A stretch of DNA of 9,410 nucleotides from Nocardia sp. (GCA_017354515.1 JAFMQT010000142.1:1-9410); one strand, 5' to 3'; positions 1 to 7,029 are shown, numbered from the stretch's first letter. Program-made: numbers and translations. Notes: generated by a model from the sequence alone, not told the origin.

Positions 1-1217
1 GTGACGACGCCCTCGGCGCGCGCGGCGGCGGCCACGGCCTCGGCGACCGCCGGAGCCACCCGCGGATCCAGCGGGCTGGGAATGATCTTGTCCGCGGACA
101 ATTCCTCGGCCACCACGCCGAAGATGGCATTCGCCGCGGCGACCTTCATCCCCTCGGTGATCCGGCGGGCGCCGGCATCGAGCGCCCCCTTGAACACACC
201 GGGGAAGGCCAGCACGTTGTTGATCTGGTTCGGGAAATCGCTGCGGCCGGTCGCCACGACGGCGGCGTATTTGCGGGCGGTCTCGGGGTGGATTTCCGGA
301 TCCGGATTCGACATCGCGAACACGATGGACTCGGGAGCCATCGAGGCGATCAGATCCTCTGCGATGGTGCCGGCCGACAGACCCAGGAACACATCCGCCC
401 CGGCCAGGGCCTCGGCGGCGCCACCGGAGAGTCCGCGCGGGTTGGTGCGTTGCGCCAGTTCGGACTTCACCTCGTTGAGGTTGGTGCGGTCCTGGCTGAC
501 GATGCCCTTGGAGTCGAGCACCACCACATCACCCACACCGGCGGCCAACAGGATGTTGGTGCAGGCCACGCCCGCGGCTCCGGCGCCGGACACCACAACC
601 TTCAGATCCGCGATCTGTCGATTCTGCACCTTGGCGGCGCCGTTGAGCGCGGCCAGCACCACGATCGCGGTGCCGTGCTGATCGTCGTGCATGACCGGGC
701 AATCGAGCGCCTCGACGACCTTGCGCTCGAGTTCGAAACACCGCGGGGCGGAGATGTCCTCGAGATTCACCGCACCGAAGCTGGGGCGCAGCCGCACCAG
801 CGTCTCGACGATCTCGTCGACATTCTTGGTGTCGAGTACCAGCGGAATCGAATCCAGGCCGGCGAACTTCTTGAACAGCGCCGCCTTGCCCTCCATGACC
901 GGCAGCGAGGCGCGCGGGCCGATATCGCCGAGACCGAGCACCGCGGTGCCGTCACTGACCACCGCGACCAGCCGCTCGGTCCAGGTATAGCGCCGGGCGA
1001 GACTGTCGTCCTGGTGAATGGCCCGGCTCACCTGAGCTACGCCCGGCGTATACGCGATCGACAGATCCCGCTGATTCTCCAGGGGGGCGGACAATTCCAC
1101 CGAAAGCTTGCCGCCGAGATGGCCGGCGAAGATTTCCTCATGAGTGATGGCGGACAAGTCGGTCCTATCGGTTTCACCGCTCGTAGTGGCATTCGGTGCG
1201 TCAGTCACAGATGACAC
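1..1217 (-). CDS. NAD(P)-dependent malic enzyme (partial, C-terminus off the left edge)
   Basis: This cytosolic enzyme oxidatively decarboxylates L-malate to pyruvate and CO2, reducing NAD(P). About 405 codons are visible with no stop before the edge. I chose the GTG at 1217 because AGGAG (plus positions 1225-1229) lies 7 bases upstream; a second in-frame GTG at 1208 lacks this spacing. Family motifs are clear in the translation: SIAYTPGV with the catalytic Tyr near residue 56, EGKAALFKKF with the catalytic Lys near 111, NLEDISAPRCFE with metal ligands Glu/Asp near 153-154, HDDQHGTA near 177-184, a Rossmann segment VVSGAGAAG near 208-216, and SNPDPEI then FPNQINNVLAFPG towards the end. No N-terminal ACT domain is present, so this is the short bacterial form of about 400-410 residues. 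An Asp ends the second Rossmann strand (VVVLDSKG), which hints at NAD, but short actinobacterial enzymes can use NADP, so the cofactor is open. Only a few residues should be missing. Confidence 0.95.
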   Translation of the reverse strand, partial: MSSVTDAPNATTSGETDRTDLSAITHEEIFAGHLGGKLSVELSAPLENQRDLSIAYTPGVAQVSRAIHQDDSLARRYTWTERLVAVVSDGTAVLGLGDIGPRASLPVMEGKAALFKKFAGLDSIPLVLDTKNVDEIVETLVRLRPSFGAVNLEDISAPRCFELERKVVEALDCPVMHDDQHGTAIVVLAALNGAAKVQNRQIADLKVVVSGAGAAGVACTNILLAAGVGDVVVLDSKGIVSQDRTNLNEVKSELAQRTNPRGLSGGAAEALAGADVFLGLSAGTIAEDLIASMAPESIVFAMSNPDPEIHPETARKYAAVVATGRSDFPNQINNVLAFPGVFKGALDAGARRITEGMKVAAANAIFGVVAEELSADKIIPSPLDPRVAPAVAEAVAAAARAEGVV

Positions 1218-1728
1218 GATTTCACTCCTGCTCGGTCCGGGCTGAACCGACTCGCGGTTACCGCCGGGTATTCGCGTTTACTGGTTTTTCGGGAATTCGA
1301 ACGGTATGCGCCGACGGGCGGATCACAGGTCGCACGAAACTGTTGTACGGCAATTACATCGCGACGAGCCGCCGAGTACCAGGGGTGAACCCGTCGAAAT
1401 CCGATAACGACCCGGACCGCGCGGAGCAATCCGCTTGTTCGAGAACCGGACGGTGATCCGATAAAACCGCGGGGTGAGCCGCGCTTCGGAGCCGTGCGTC
1501 ACGAACCGAAGCCCACCAACCGTCCCGGACCGGGCGGTGGCGTCGGCCGGGAATCCGGTAGATTCTGCCAGCTTCGTCGAGGGAATATCAAATTGTCCAG
1601 GTGAGGGGCCATCACCCGAGCGTACGAGGCTCGAATTACCCGCGCGTAAGGGGAATCTCGCGATCGGCCCGAACGGCCGGTGAACAGTCATACCGCCGTC
1701 ACGGATCAGCCTGTGAGCATACGGACGG
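1218..1728. other. 511-base stretch without a convincing gene
   Basis: This lies between the malic enzyme start and the flavoprotein stop. It should hold the 5' region of the malic enzyme gene and the 3' region of the flavoprotein gene. Its base composition is less GC-biased than the neighbouring genes. Open frames exist on both strands, but none shows a recognisable motif, strong codon bias and a good ribosome site together. The best is a 122-codon minus-strand frame from ATG 1691 to a stop at 1323; it is Arg/Ser/Pro-rich with mixed third positions and looks like a chance frame. A short imperfect hairpin sits at 1519-1538. I could not assign a malic enzyme promoter; TACCGT (minus strand, 1301-1306) fits TANNNT but has no supporting -35. 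Confidence 0.6.
1519..1538 (-). terminator. Possible hairpin downstream of the flavoprotein gene
   Basis: ACCG and CCC pair with GGG and CGGT across a five-base loop, with one bulged T at 1523, giving seven mostly G:C pairs. It lies about 190 bases past the flavoprotein stop. No U-tract follows on either strand. Actinobacterial terminators often lack one, but the distance and the general GC-richness make this weak. Confidence 0.2.
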
Positions 1729-3201
1729 TCAGACCGCCCGCACCCAGATCTGGCCGACCCCGCCGGTCTGCAGTCGGCGACACCAGTCCTGGGCGGTGCC
1801 GGGATGATCGGTGCGCCGATGCAATCCACGGGTCTCCGTTCGTGCCAGGGCGCTGTACTTGGTCCACCGCGCCACCACGAGCAGCGCGGCGGCCTGCCGC
1901 GCGCGGACCAGATCGGCTCCGACGCCGCCCAGGTCACAGCCGGTGACCGGCCAGATCGCGTCGAGTTCGGCAATGCTGTCGCGCAGACTCCCCGCGCAAC
2001 GGTAATAGCTGCGCCGCAGCGGCAGCGTGTGTTCCTGTACCAGCCCCACCACCGCCCGCGGATCGATACCCGAACGGGGATTGAGGCCGGCTCCCGATAC
2101 CGGCCGCGTCCGGCCGATTCCGCCGCGACCGCGGGCGAAGCGGGCCGCGCCCGCACCGGCCCACAGCCCCGAGGCGATCGCCCAGCCACCACCCGGACCA
2201 TCGGCGCTACCGACAGCGCCGGTGGTCGCCTCCCGAGATGCCGCGTCGCCCGCCGCATGGAGACCAGGAACCGTTGTCGCACAATCGAATCCGGTCAAAT
2301 TCAACCCCCCCGAACCGCGGACGGTGCCCTCCAGCACCGGGCGCACCCGCTGCCGCTCCCGGGCGACCACCATCGTTTCGCCGCCGATGTCCATCGAGCC
2401 GGCCTGGGCGTAGACCGGTTGCCCCTCGGCCAGCGCGGCCAGCGCCGCCGATCCGGCACGGTCCTCGTCGTCGCCGAATCCGGAACCGGCCGCGTCGACC
2501 AGGCCGTGCGCGGGTACATCACGTCGCCCGGAGACGGTGGCCAGCCGATAGGCTCCGGAGAATTCCATCCCGGAGAGCTCACCTCCGGCCTCGACCGCCA
2601 TCAACAGCCCCTCGCCGGTATTCACATCCGTTCCCGACACACCCGACAGGAACGCACATCCGCCGCTGGCCAGGACCACCGCACCCGCGCGCACACTCCA
2701 GGTCCGGAATCCGTTGCGGGTCTGCACCCCACCGGCCCCCGATACCACCCCGTCGGTGTCACGGAGCAGATACAACGCCGGATGGTGATCGAAGATCCGC
2801 ACCCCGGCCCGCACCAGAGCGGCCCGCAGCGCGGTCAGATACCGCCGCCCGTGCAGCCATACCCGGGTCGAGGACTCGCCCGCCGCCGCGGGTTGGCGAT
2901 GTCCCCACGGCAGCAGGTGCGGGATTCGGCGGTGCGTTTCGCCGGCGACCCGGTCCAGCCATTCCGGATCCGCCAGTCCGCCGCCCCGGGCCTGGCTGCG
3001 CAGCACCGCCTCCTCGCGCCCGGGCCCGGCGGGGATATCCCACAGCGCCACAGGGCCTTTCGCCGACGGCCCCGATCCGCCGCAGTATTGCTTGTCGACC
3101 AGGATCACACGCGCACCGGCTCTGGCCGCGGCCAGCGCGGACCAGGCTCCGGAAGGCCCGCCACCGATCACCAGCACATCGGCACCGGCATCGCCACTCA
3201 C
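1729..3201 (-). CDS. FAD-dependent oxidoreductase, fumarate reductase/aspartate oxidase-like flavoprotein
   Basis: This is a 490-residue flavoprotein of the superfamily that holds fumarate reductase, succinate dehydrogenase and adenylylsulfate reductase alpha subunits and L-aspartate oxidase. The N-terminus carries the dinucleotide-binding fold: ADVLVIGGGPSGAW with GGGPSG at about 13-18 and the ribose-binding acid in VILVDK at about 36. Then come a GGSGPSAKG FAD loop, LASGGCAFLSG, DVNTGEGLLMAVEAGGEL, and the late FAD motif VPGLHAAGDA. A C-terminal helical domain has ARTETRGLHRRTDHPG, a variant of the family's ESRG-H-R region. I chose the GTG at 3201 because GGAG lies 5 bases upstream and the glycine-rich fold begins a few residues later; upstream in-frame starts (to 3267) would add a tail unlike the family. 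No iron-sulfur or ferredoxin-like subunit gene is in the window. Substrate and electron partner cannot be deduced. Confidence 0.85.
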   Translation of the reverse strand: MSGDAGADVLVIGGGPSGAWSALAAARAGARVILVDKQYCGGSGPSAKGPVALWDIPAGPGREEAVLRSQARGGGLADPEWLDRVAGETHRRIPHLLPWGHRQPAAAGESSTRVWLHGRRYLTALRAALVRAGVRIFDHHPALYLLRDTDGVVSGAGGVQTRNGFRTWSVRAGAVVLASGGCAFLSGVSGTDVNTGEGLLMAVEAGGELSGMEFSGAYRLATVSGRRDVPAHGLVDAAGSGFGDDEDRAGSAALAALAEGQPVYAQAGSMDIGGETMVVARERQRVRPVLEGTVRGSGGLNLTGFDCATTVPGLHAAGDAASREATTGAVGSADGPGGGWAIASGLWAGAGAARFARGRGGIGRTRPVSGAGLNPRSGIDPRAVVGLVQEHTLPLRRSYYRCAGSLRDSIAELDAIWPVTGCDLGGVGADLVRARQAAALLVVARWTKYSALARTETRGLHRRTDHPGTAQDWCRRLQTGGVGQIWVRAV

Positions 3202-3244
3202 CCGATCTCCGCAGATGACCGCCCGGTCCTGAATTCTCACAAGC

Positions 3245-3277
3245 GTGAATATTCTCCGGGAATTCACCTGGAAGCAA
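3245..3277 (-). promoter_or_regulatory. Putative promoter with an overlapping inverted repeat, upstream of the flavoprotein gene
   Basis: On the minus strand TTGCTT (plus 3272-3277) and GAATAT (plus 3249-3254) are 17 bases apart, fitting -35 and -10 boxes and leaving a leader of about 40 bases to GTG 3201. A perfect inverted repeat, GTGAAT-N11-ATTCAC (3245-3250 and 3262-3267), spans the spacer and the -10 box, as expected for a repressor operator. A related partial copy, GTGAGAATTCA on the minus strand, follows just downstream (about 3231-3241). The AT-rich composition stands out here. The repeat is seen directly; the function is inferred. Confidence 0.4.
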
Positions 3278-3292
3278 CTGTTACACGCGGTA

Positions 3293-3559
3293 TCAGCTCC
3301 ACCACTGTGTCACCAAGAGGAAACTCGCCGCGACAACCACGATCACCGCGCCGAGAAATGCGGCGAAGGCGCGCCGCCGGTCCGCGGCGATCTGGGTGCA
3401 CAGCACGAGCGCCGCGATGCCGATATGCCAGCACAGACTCGTCGCGCCCGGTCCCGGAAATCCGCGCTCCGCCGCGATGATCGCGGTACCGACCACCACC
3501 AGCGCCAGCACCACCACCCCCGCGGTGACCATCCCACTCAACGCCCGAACGAACCTCAC
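3293..3559 (-). CDS. Small three-helix membrane protein of unknown function
   Basis: This is an 88-residue hydrophobic protein that I do not recognise. Three membrane segments are visible: one starting near residue 10 (MVTAGVVVLALVVVGTAIIA), a second around SLCWHIGIAALVLCTQIA, and a third AAFLGAVIVVVAASFLLV close to the end. A short basic loop, ADRRRAFA, separates the last two, and the protein ends in TQWWS. I chose the GTG at 3559, with AGGCGG about 8 bases upstream, because the 28 residues added by the longer open frame (to 3643) are Arg/His/Ser-rich and lack a better ribosome site. It lies 91 bases upstream of the flavoprotein gene on the same strand, but an apparent promoter separates them. 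Divergent corA starts 153 bases away. Confidence 0.6.
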   Translation of the reverse strand: MRFVRALSGMVTAGVVVLALVVVGTAIIAAERGFPGPGATSLCWHIGIAALVLCTQIAADRRRAFAAFLGAVIVVVAASFLLVTQWWS

Positions 3560-3698
3560 CGCGCGACCGCCTGCGATGCTGCGGTGTGATCGCGACCCGG
3601 ACAGGTGCCGGTCGAATGGGTGTGAAGTTCGATGCGCACGCACCCATCTTGCCCAACCGGCCGCCCCCGACCGGCGGTCGGGCCGCCCACCGGCGAGA

Positions 3699-3704
3699 TA
3701 GCAT
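3699..3704 (+). promoter_or_regulatory. -10 box TAGCAT for a likely leaderless corA transcript
   Basis: TAGCAT fits the actinobacterial -10 pattern TANNNT and ends 8 bases before ATG 3713, which would place the transcription start at or next to the start codon. No Shine-Dalgarno sequence lies between them and no clear -35 box is seen. Leaderless messages with this geometry are common in mycobacteria and relatives. Confidence 0.5.
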
Positions 3705-3712
3705 CGCCAACC

Positions 3713-4795
3713 ATGCCGTCGTTACCCCAGTTCCCTCCCTTTCGCGGAAATCGCAAGTCGAGTGCGGGCGAGGAACTGCCGCGGATCCCGGTACCGACCG
3801 CCCGCGCGATCGTCGACTGCGGGGTCTATGTGGACGGCCATCGCAGGCGCGGGCATTGGACCCCCGCGGAGGCGGTCCGGCAGGTGCGGCGCGAGGGCGC
3901 CGGTTTCGTGTGGGTGGGGATGCTCGCCCCCGACGAGGTCCAGATGACCGAGGTCGCCGAGATATTCGGGCTGCACGAACTCGCCGTCGAGGACGCGGTG
4001 ACGGCACATCAGCGCCCGAAACTCGAACGCTACGACGACATCCTGTTCCTGGTGCTACGGACAGTGAAATATATTGAGCACGAAGCCAATTCGGTCAGCG
4101 AGATCGTGCGGACCGGCGAGATCATGATCTTCATGGGCCCGGACTTCGTGGTAACCGTCCGGCACGGCGACCACACCGGACTGGCCGTGGTGCGCGAACA
4201 GATGGAGCAGCGCCCGCAGCGCCTCGCGCTCGGTCCGGCAGCGGTGCTGCACGCCATCGCCGACCATGTGGTCGACAGCTACGTCCAGGTCGCCCAGAAT
4301 ATGGAGGACGATGTCGAGGAGATGGAGGAGGCGGTCTTCACTCCCCATACCCGGCTCACCATCGAAGCCATCTACCAGCTCAAACGCGAGGTCGTGGAAT
4401 TGCGGCGGGCGGTCAACCCGCTGGCGATACCGCTGCAGATCCTCAGTCGCAGTCCGGAAATGCCCTATCCCAAGGAGATCCGCCGCTATCTGCGCGATGT
4501 CACCGACCACCACACCACCGTCGCCGAGCAGATCAACGATTTCGACGAATCGCTCAGCGCACTGATCAACGCGGCACTGGCCAAGGTCGGCGTGCAGCAG
4601 AACACCGATATGCGCAAGATCTCGGCCTGGGCGGCATTGGCGGCGGTGCCGACCATGATCGCCGGAATCTACGGCATGAACTTCGAGCATATGCCGGAGC
4701 TGAAATGGACGTACGGCTATTTGCTGGTATGGATCCTGATCCTGGTCATCGTCGGAGCTCTGTTCGTCACCCTGCGCCGCAACAAGTGGTTGTGA
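3713..4795 (+). CDS. corA: CorA-family magnesium/cobalt transporter
   Basis: This is a 360-residue homolog of CorA, the pentameric inner-membrane channel for Mg2+ (and Co2+). The hallmark GMN motif is at about 321-323 in IYGMNFEHMPEL, at the end of the first membrane helix (AALAAVPTMIAGIYGMN). A second helix (YLLVWILILVIVGALFV) follows, and the protein ends in the basic tail RRNKWL. The N-terminal cytoplasmic domain shows family signatures such as LHELAVEDAVTAHQRPKLERYDD; the long stalk helix includes EEMEEAVF and IEAIYQLKREVVELRRAV. The open frame extends back to 3632, but those residues are unlike CorA, and ATG 3713 has a -10 box placed for a leaderless start. It converges on the SUFU-domain gene with 8 bases between stops. 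Selectivity between Mg, Co and Ni cannot be told from sequence. Confidence 0.95.
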   Translation: MPSLPQFPPFRGNRKSSAGEELPRIPVPTARAIVDCGVYVDGHRRRGHWTPAEAVRQVRREGAGFVWVGMLAPDEVQMTEVAEIFGLHELAVEDAVTAHQRPKLERYDDILFLVLRTVKYIEHEANSVSEIVRTGEIMIFMGPDFVVTVRHGDHTGLAVVREQMEQRPQRLALGPAAVLHAIADHVVDSYVQVAQNMEDDVEEMEEAVFTPHTRLTIEAIYQLKREVVELRRAVNPLAIPLQILSRSPEMPYPKEIRRYLRDVTDHHTTVAEQINDFDESLSALINAALAKVGVQQNTDMRKISAWAALAAVPTMIAGIYGMNFEHMPELKWTYGYLLVWILILVIVGALFVTLRRNKWL

Positions 4796-4809
4796 GGAAA
4801 CGCTCACGA
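4790..4809. terminator. Small hairpin carrying both convergent stop codons
   Basis: GTGAG (4792-4796) and CTCAC (4803-4807) pair around the six-base loop GAAACG, and two further pairs (one wobble) extend the stem. The corA TGA (4793-4795) and the SUFU-gene TGA (plus 4804-4806) each lie in one arm. It could act as a weak bidirectional terminator, but the stem is short and no U-tract follows. Confidence 0.3.
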
Positions 4810-5406
4810 GGGCGTGACCGCGGGGCGGGCCGGGTCCCGCACATCCACCCCGGCCTCGGACCAGGCCGCACGTAGCGCCGCCGCGCCGCGCAGCCGCACC
4901 CAGGCGGCCTCGGTCGCGGTGATCGGGGTGACCGATAGGAACCGCACCGGCTCGGCCGGGGCCGGCAACGGAACCTCGGCGACATCGGCGGTGCCCAGCA
5001 GCGCCGCGGTGAACGGCGCCTCGTGCCACATCGGTTCCCCCAGGTCGATCAGCGCGTCCGGTTGCAGCACAACGCCTTCCACCGCCGGTGCCGCGATGAT
5101 CACGCCCAGACCGCGGACCAGGCCGGACTGTGCTCCGAGGCCCGACCGCAGGGTGAGGATCAGTTCGGCGCGCGGGCCGCGGGTGGGATCGGCCAGTGCC
5201 GCGGCCGGATCGGCCATCGGGTGGCGGGAACCACCGAGCGTCACGTAGTTCATCAGGTCCCCGTGCGGTATGCGCAGGATCTCGATCGGCTCCAGGCCGA
5301 GGAATGTCACCGACGCGGCATCGAAACGGGTCGCGTCCCAGCCCGAATCCGAACGCGGGACATCGAAGTGGGCGAGGATCGCGGCGCGGACCTGATCGAG
5401 TTCCAT
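4804..5406 (-). CDS. Suppressor-of-fused (SUFU) domain protein
   Basis: This is a 200-residue soluble protein matching the SUFU-like domain common in bacteria, a family named after the eukaryotic Hedgehog regulator and of unknown bacterial role. Recognisable parts are the early strand FLGLEPIEILRIP, the core NYVTLGGSRHPMADP, AELILTLRSG, and the conserved segment EGVVLQPDALIDLGEPMW followed by PFTAALLG near residue 130. There is no signal peptide or membrane helix. The ATG at 5406 gives the normal family N-terminus; only a poorly spaced AAGGG lies before it, which fits translation coupled to the 17M-like gene 21 bases upstream on the same strand. The two probably share the promoter at 5931-5936. 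The family call is fairly secure from the motif block; function and partner are unknown. Confidence 0.8.
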   Translation of the reverse strand: MELDQVRAAILAHFDVPRSDSGWDATRFDAASVTFLGLEPIEILRIPHGDLMNYVTLGGSRHPMADPAAALADPTRGPRAELILTLRSGLGAQSGLVRGLGVIIAAPAVEGVVLQPDALIDLGEPMWHEAPFTAALLGTADVAEVPLPAPAEPVRFLSVTPITATEAAWVRLRGAAALRAAWSEAGVDVRDPARPAVTPS

Positions 5407-5427
5407 ACCCTTACAGTGCCAGGCCGC

Positions 5428-5922
5428 CTACAGCGCTAAACGAGCCAGCATGTCCCGCGCCTGCTCGGCCGCCTTCGGATCGCACAGCACGTCGTAGCGA
5501 CCGGCCACCAACTGCATGGTGGAGGCGAAATCTCGGGTGCCGCGGGTGGCCGCGTACGGGATCACCGCCGAGATGAGCCCGAAGACGATGCCGCCGATCA
5601 GGCCGACCACCAGCGGTCCGATAATCCCGCCGGTGGTGAACAGACTCAGCAGGAAACCCAGGAACAAACCCAGCCAGGCCCCCGACACGATACCGCCACC
5701 GATGACCTTTCCCCAGGTCAAACGGCCCAATACGCGTTCGACCTGCATGAGATCCACGCCCACGATCGTCACGTTCTCGACCGGGAAGTGACTGTCGGCC
5801 AGGAAATCGACCGCCTTCTGCGCTTCGGCGTAGGTCGGATACGAACCGACCGGCCATCCTGACGGCGGCGTCGGAAGCCCGCCGGCCCGAGTGCGACCCG
5901 CATTTCCCATCGGATTGGTCAT
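5428..5922 (-). CDS. General stress protein 17M-like membrane protein
   Basis: This 164-residue protein has an N-terminal 17M-like domain (about 25-65), with WPVGSYPTYAEAQKAVDFL, FPVENVTIVGVDL and VERVLGRLTWGK, the typical run from a small alpha/beta domain into the membrane. Two glycine-rich membrane helices follow: GGGIVSGAWLGLFLGFLLSL and GGIIGPLVVGLIGGIVFGLI. A soluble C-terminal part (ASTMQLVAGRYDVLCDPKAAEQARDML) looks like the second half of the alpha/beta domain. The family is named after a Bacillus general stress protein; its molecular role is unknown. ATG 5922 is preferred because a TAGGAT box ends 8 bases before it. The gene ends 21 bases before the SUFU gene, so the pair is likely co-transcribed. 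Confidence 0.8.
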   Translation of the reverse strand: MTNPMGNAGRTRAGGLPTPPSGWPVGSYPTYAEAQKAVDFLADSHFPVENVTIVGVDLMQVERVLGRLTWGKVIGGGIVSGAWLGLFLGFLLSLFTTGGIIGPLVVGLIGGIVFGLISAVIPYAATRGTRDFASTMQLVAGRYDVLCDPKAAEQARDMLARLAL

Positions 5923-5930
5923 ATCCCACG

Positions 5931-5936
5931 ATCCTA
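5931..5936 (-). promoter_or_regulatory. -10 box TAGGAT for a likely leaderless 17M-like transcript
   Basis: On the minus strand TAGGAT is followed by 8 bases and then ATG 5922. It fits TANNNT with a start point at the initiation codon. A weak GTGGGA lies too close to the ATG to serve as a normal ribosome site. It would drive the 17M-like and SUFU genes together. Confidence 0.5.
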
Positions 5937-5960
5937 GGTCGACATCGCCTGTTCGGCTGG

Positions 5961-5981
5961 ATCCGGTGCCCGTGCACCGAT
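5961..5981 (-). terminator. Hairpin between the lyase gene and the 17M-like gene
   Basis: CGGTGC (5964-5969) and GCACCG (5974-5979) pair perfectly around the loop CCGT. One bulged C and two A:T pairs extend the stem outward. It is 60-80 bases beyond the lyase stop and upstream of the 17M-like -10 box, a sensible place for a terminator. No U-tract follows on the minus strand. Confidence 0.35.
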
Positions 5982-6043
5982 TCCGCGTGTCCGATTTTAC
6001 CGGCCGCGGGCGTGCGGGGGCTCGCGTGGCGGATATTCCCGTG

Positions 6044-6994
6044 CTATTCGGCGGCGGGCGGGGTGAATTCGGTGGTTCGCCGCATCCCCGCCGCGCGCCC
6101 CTTCTCGGCGACGACCTGTGCCATCTTGGCGCTGGCCTCGTCGATCATCTCGTCACCGAGCATGACCGCGCCGCGCGATCCGCCCGCCGAGGACGTGTGG
6201 TACGCGTAGGCCTCCAGGATTTCCTCGGCGCGGTCGTAGTCGGCCTGGCGGGGGCTGAAGATTTCGTTGGCGGCCTCGATCTGGGTGGGGTGCAGCACCC
6301 ATTTGCCGTCGAAACCCAGTGCGGCCGTGCGGGATGCGGCGCGGCGGAAGCCGTCCAGATCGCGAATCTGGAGGTAGGGGCCGTCGATGGCCTGCAGACC
6401 GTGGGCGCGGGCCGCGAGCAGGATGGTCATCAGGATGTGGTGGTAGGCATCGCCGGGTGCATACCCCTCGGGCTGTTCACCGACCACCAGGGTGCGCATA
6501 TTGATACTGGCCATGAAATCACCCGGACCGAACACGAGGGTTCGCACGCGCGGGCTCGCGGTCGCGATCTCATCGATATTGCGCAGGCCCAGGGCATTCT
6601 CGAGCTGCGGCTCGATAGCGATGCGGCCGGGTTCGAGGCCGTTGGCCTTCTCCAGTTGCGTCAACAGCAGATCCAGGGCTCGCACCTGACCGCCGTCGGT
6701 CACCTTGGGCAGCAGGATCGCGTCCAGATCGCGGCCGGCCCCCTCCACCACCGAGATCACATCGCTGTAAGTCCACTCGGTGGTCCAGTCGTTGACCCGG
6801 ACCACCCTGATCTGATCACCCCAGCCGGGCGAGTTCAGCGCGGCGACGATATTGGCCCGGGCGGTGACCTTCGCCGAGGGCGCGACCGCGTCCTCGAGAT
6901 CCAGGAAGATCTCATCCGCCGGCAACCCCTTGGCCTTGTCGATCATCCGGAGGTTACTGCCGGGTACCGCAAGTACCGAACGTCGCGTTGACAT
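6044..6994 (-). CDS. CoA ester lyase of the L-malyl-CoA/beta-methylmalyl-CoA lyase type (HpcH/HpaI, CitE-like)
   Basis: This 316-residue TIM-barrel enzyme probably cleaves or forms malyl-CoA (glyoxylate plus acetyl-CoA) or beta-methylmalyl-CoA (glyoxylate plus propionyl-CoA), as in the ethylmalonyl-CoA pathway. Visible motifs: SVLAVPGSN at the N-terminus, FLDLEDAVAP (about 30-39), RVVRVNDW with the substrate-contacting Arg near 66, IEPQLENALGL with the probable Mg ligand Glu near 132, and VFGPGDFMASIN with Asp near 159. Then come DGPYLQI, GFDGKWVLHPTQIEAANEIFSP, and a C-terminal lid region GAVMLGDEMIDEA. The sequence closely resembles Streptomyces malyl-CoA lyases as I remember them. ATG 6994 has AGGAG (plus 7001-7005) 6 bases upstream, so the longer frame to 7030 is unlikely. 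No other ethylmalonyl-CoA pathway gene is in the window. It is divergent from the mgtE-like gene (50 bases between starts). Substrate choice is inferred. Confidence 0.85.
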   Translation of the reverse strand: MSTRRSVLAVPGSNLRMIDKAKGLPADEIFLDLEDAVAPSAKVTARANIVAALNSPGWGDQIRVVRVNDWTTEWTYSDVISVVEGAGRDLDAILLPKVTDGGQVRALDLLLTQLEKANGLEPGRIAIEPQLENALGLRNIDEIATASPRVRTLVFGPGDFMASINMRTLVVGEQPEGYAPGDAYHHILMTILLAARAHGLQAIDGPYLQIRDLDGFRRAASRTAALGFDGKWVLHPTQIEAANEIFSPRQADYDRAEEILEAYAYHTSSAGGSRGAVMLGDEMIDEASAKMAQVVAEKGRAAGMRRTTEFTPPAAE

Positions 6995-7029
6995 GCGTTG
7001 CTCCTGATTCGTCTGGCAGTGCGCGACCA

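Noticed and set aside
288..1214. 308-codon plus-strand open frame
   Set aside because: It is antisense to the malic enzyme, whose catalytic motifs are all present on the minus strand. The product is a low-complexity His/Arg/Gly sequence.
3202..3267. Longer N-terminus for the flavoprotein (GTG at 3267)
   Set aside because: It would add 22 residues before the FAD fold, cross the putative -10 box and inverted repeat, and lacks the GGAG site seen at GTG 3201.
1804..3480. 558-codon open frame on the plus strand
   Set aside because: It lies antisense to the flavoprotein gene. Its product is Arg/Pro/His/Gln-rich with no family motif; long antisense frames are expected in GC-rich genes. The minus-strand protein has clear FAD motifs.
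3632..3712. Longer N-terminus for CorA
   Set aside because: The extra residues are Pro/Arg-rich and unlike the family; a -10 box lies inside this stretch, 8 bases before ATG 3713.
4055..5029. 324-codon minus-strand open frame
   Set aside because: It is antisense to corA and runs through the end of the SUFU gene in another frame. CorA has the GMN motif.
5891..6991. 366-codon plus-strand open frame
   Set aside because: It is antisense to the CoA ester lyase, which has an AGGAG site and complete family motifs.
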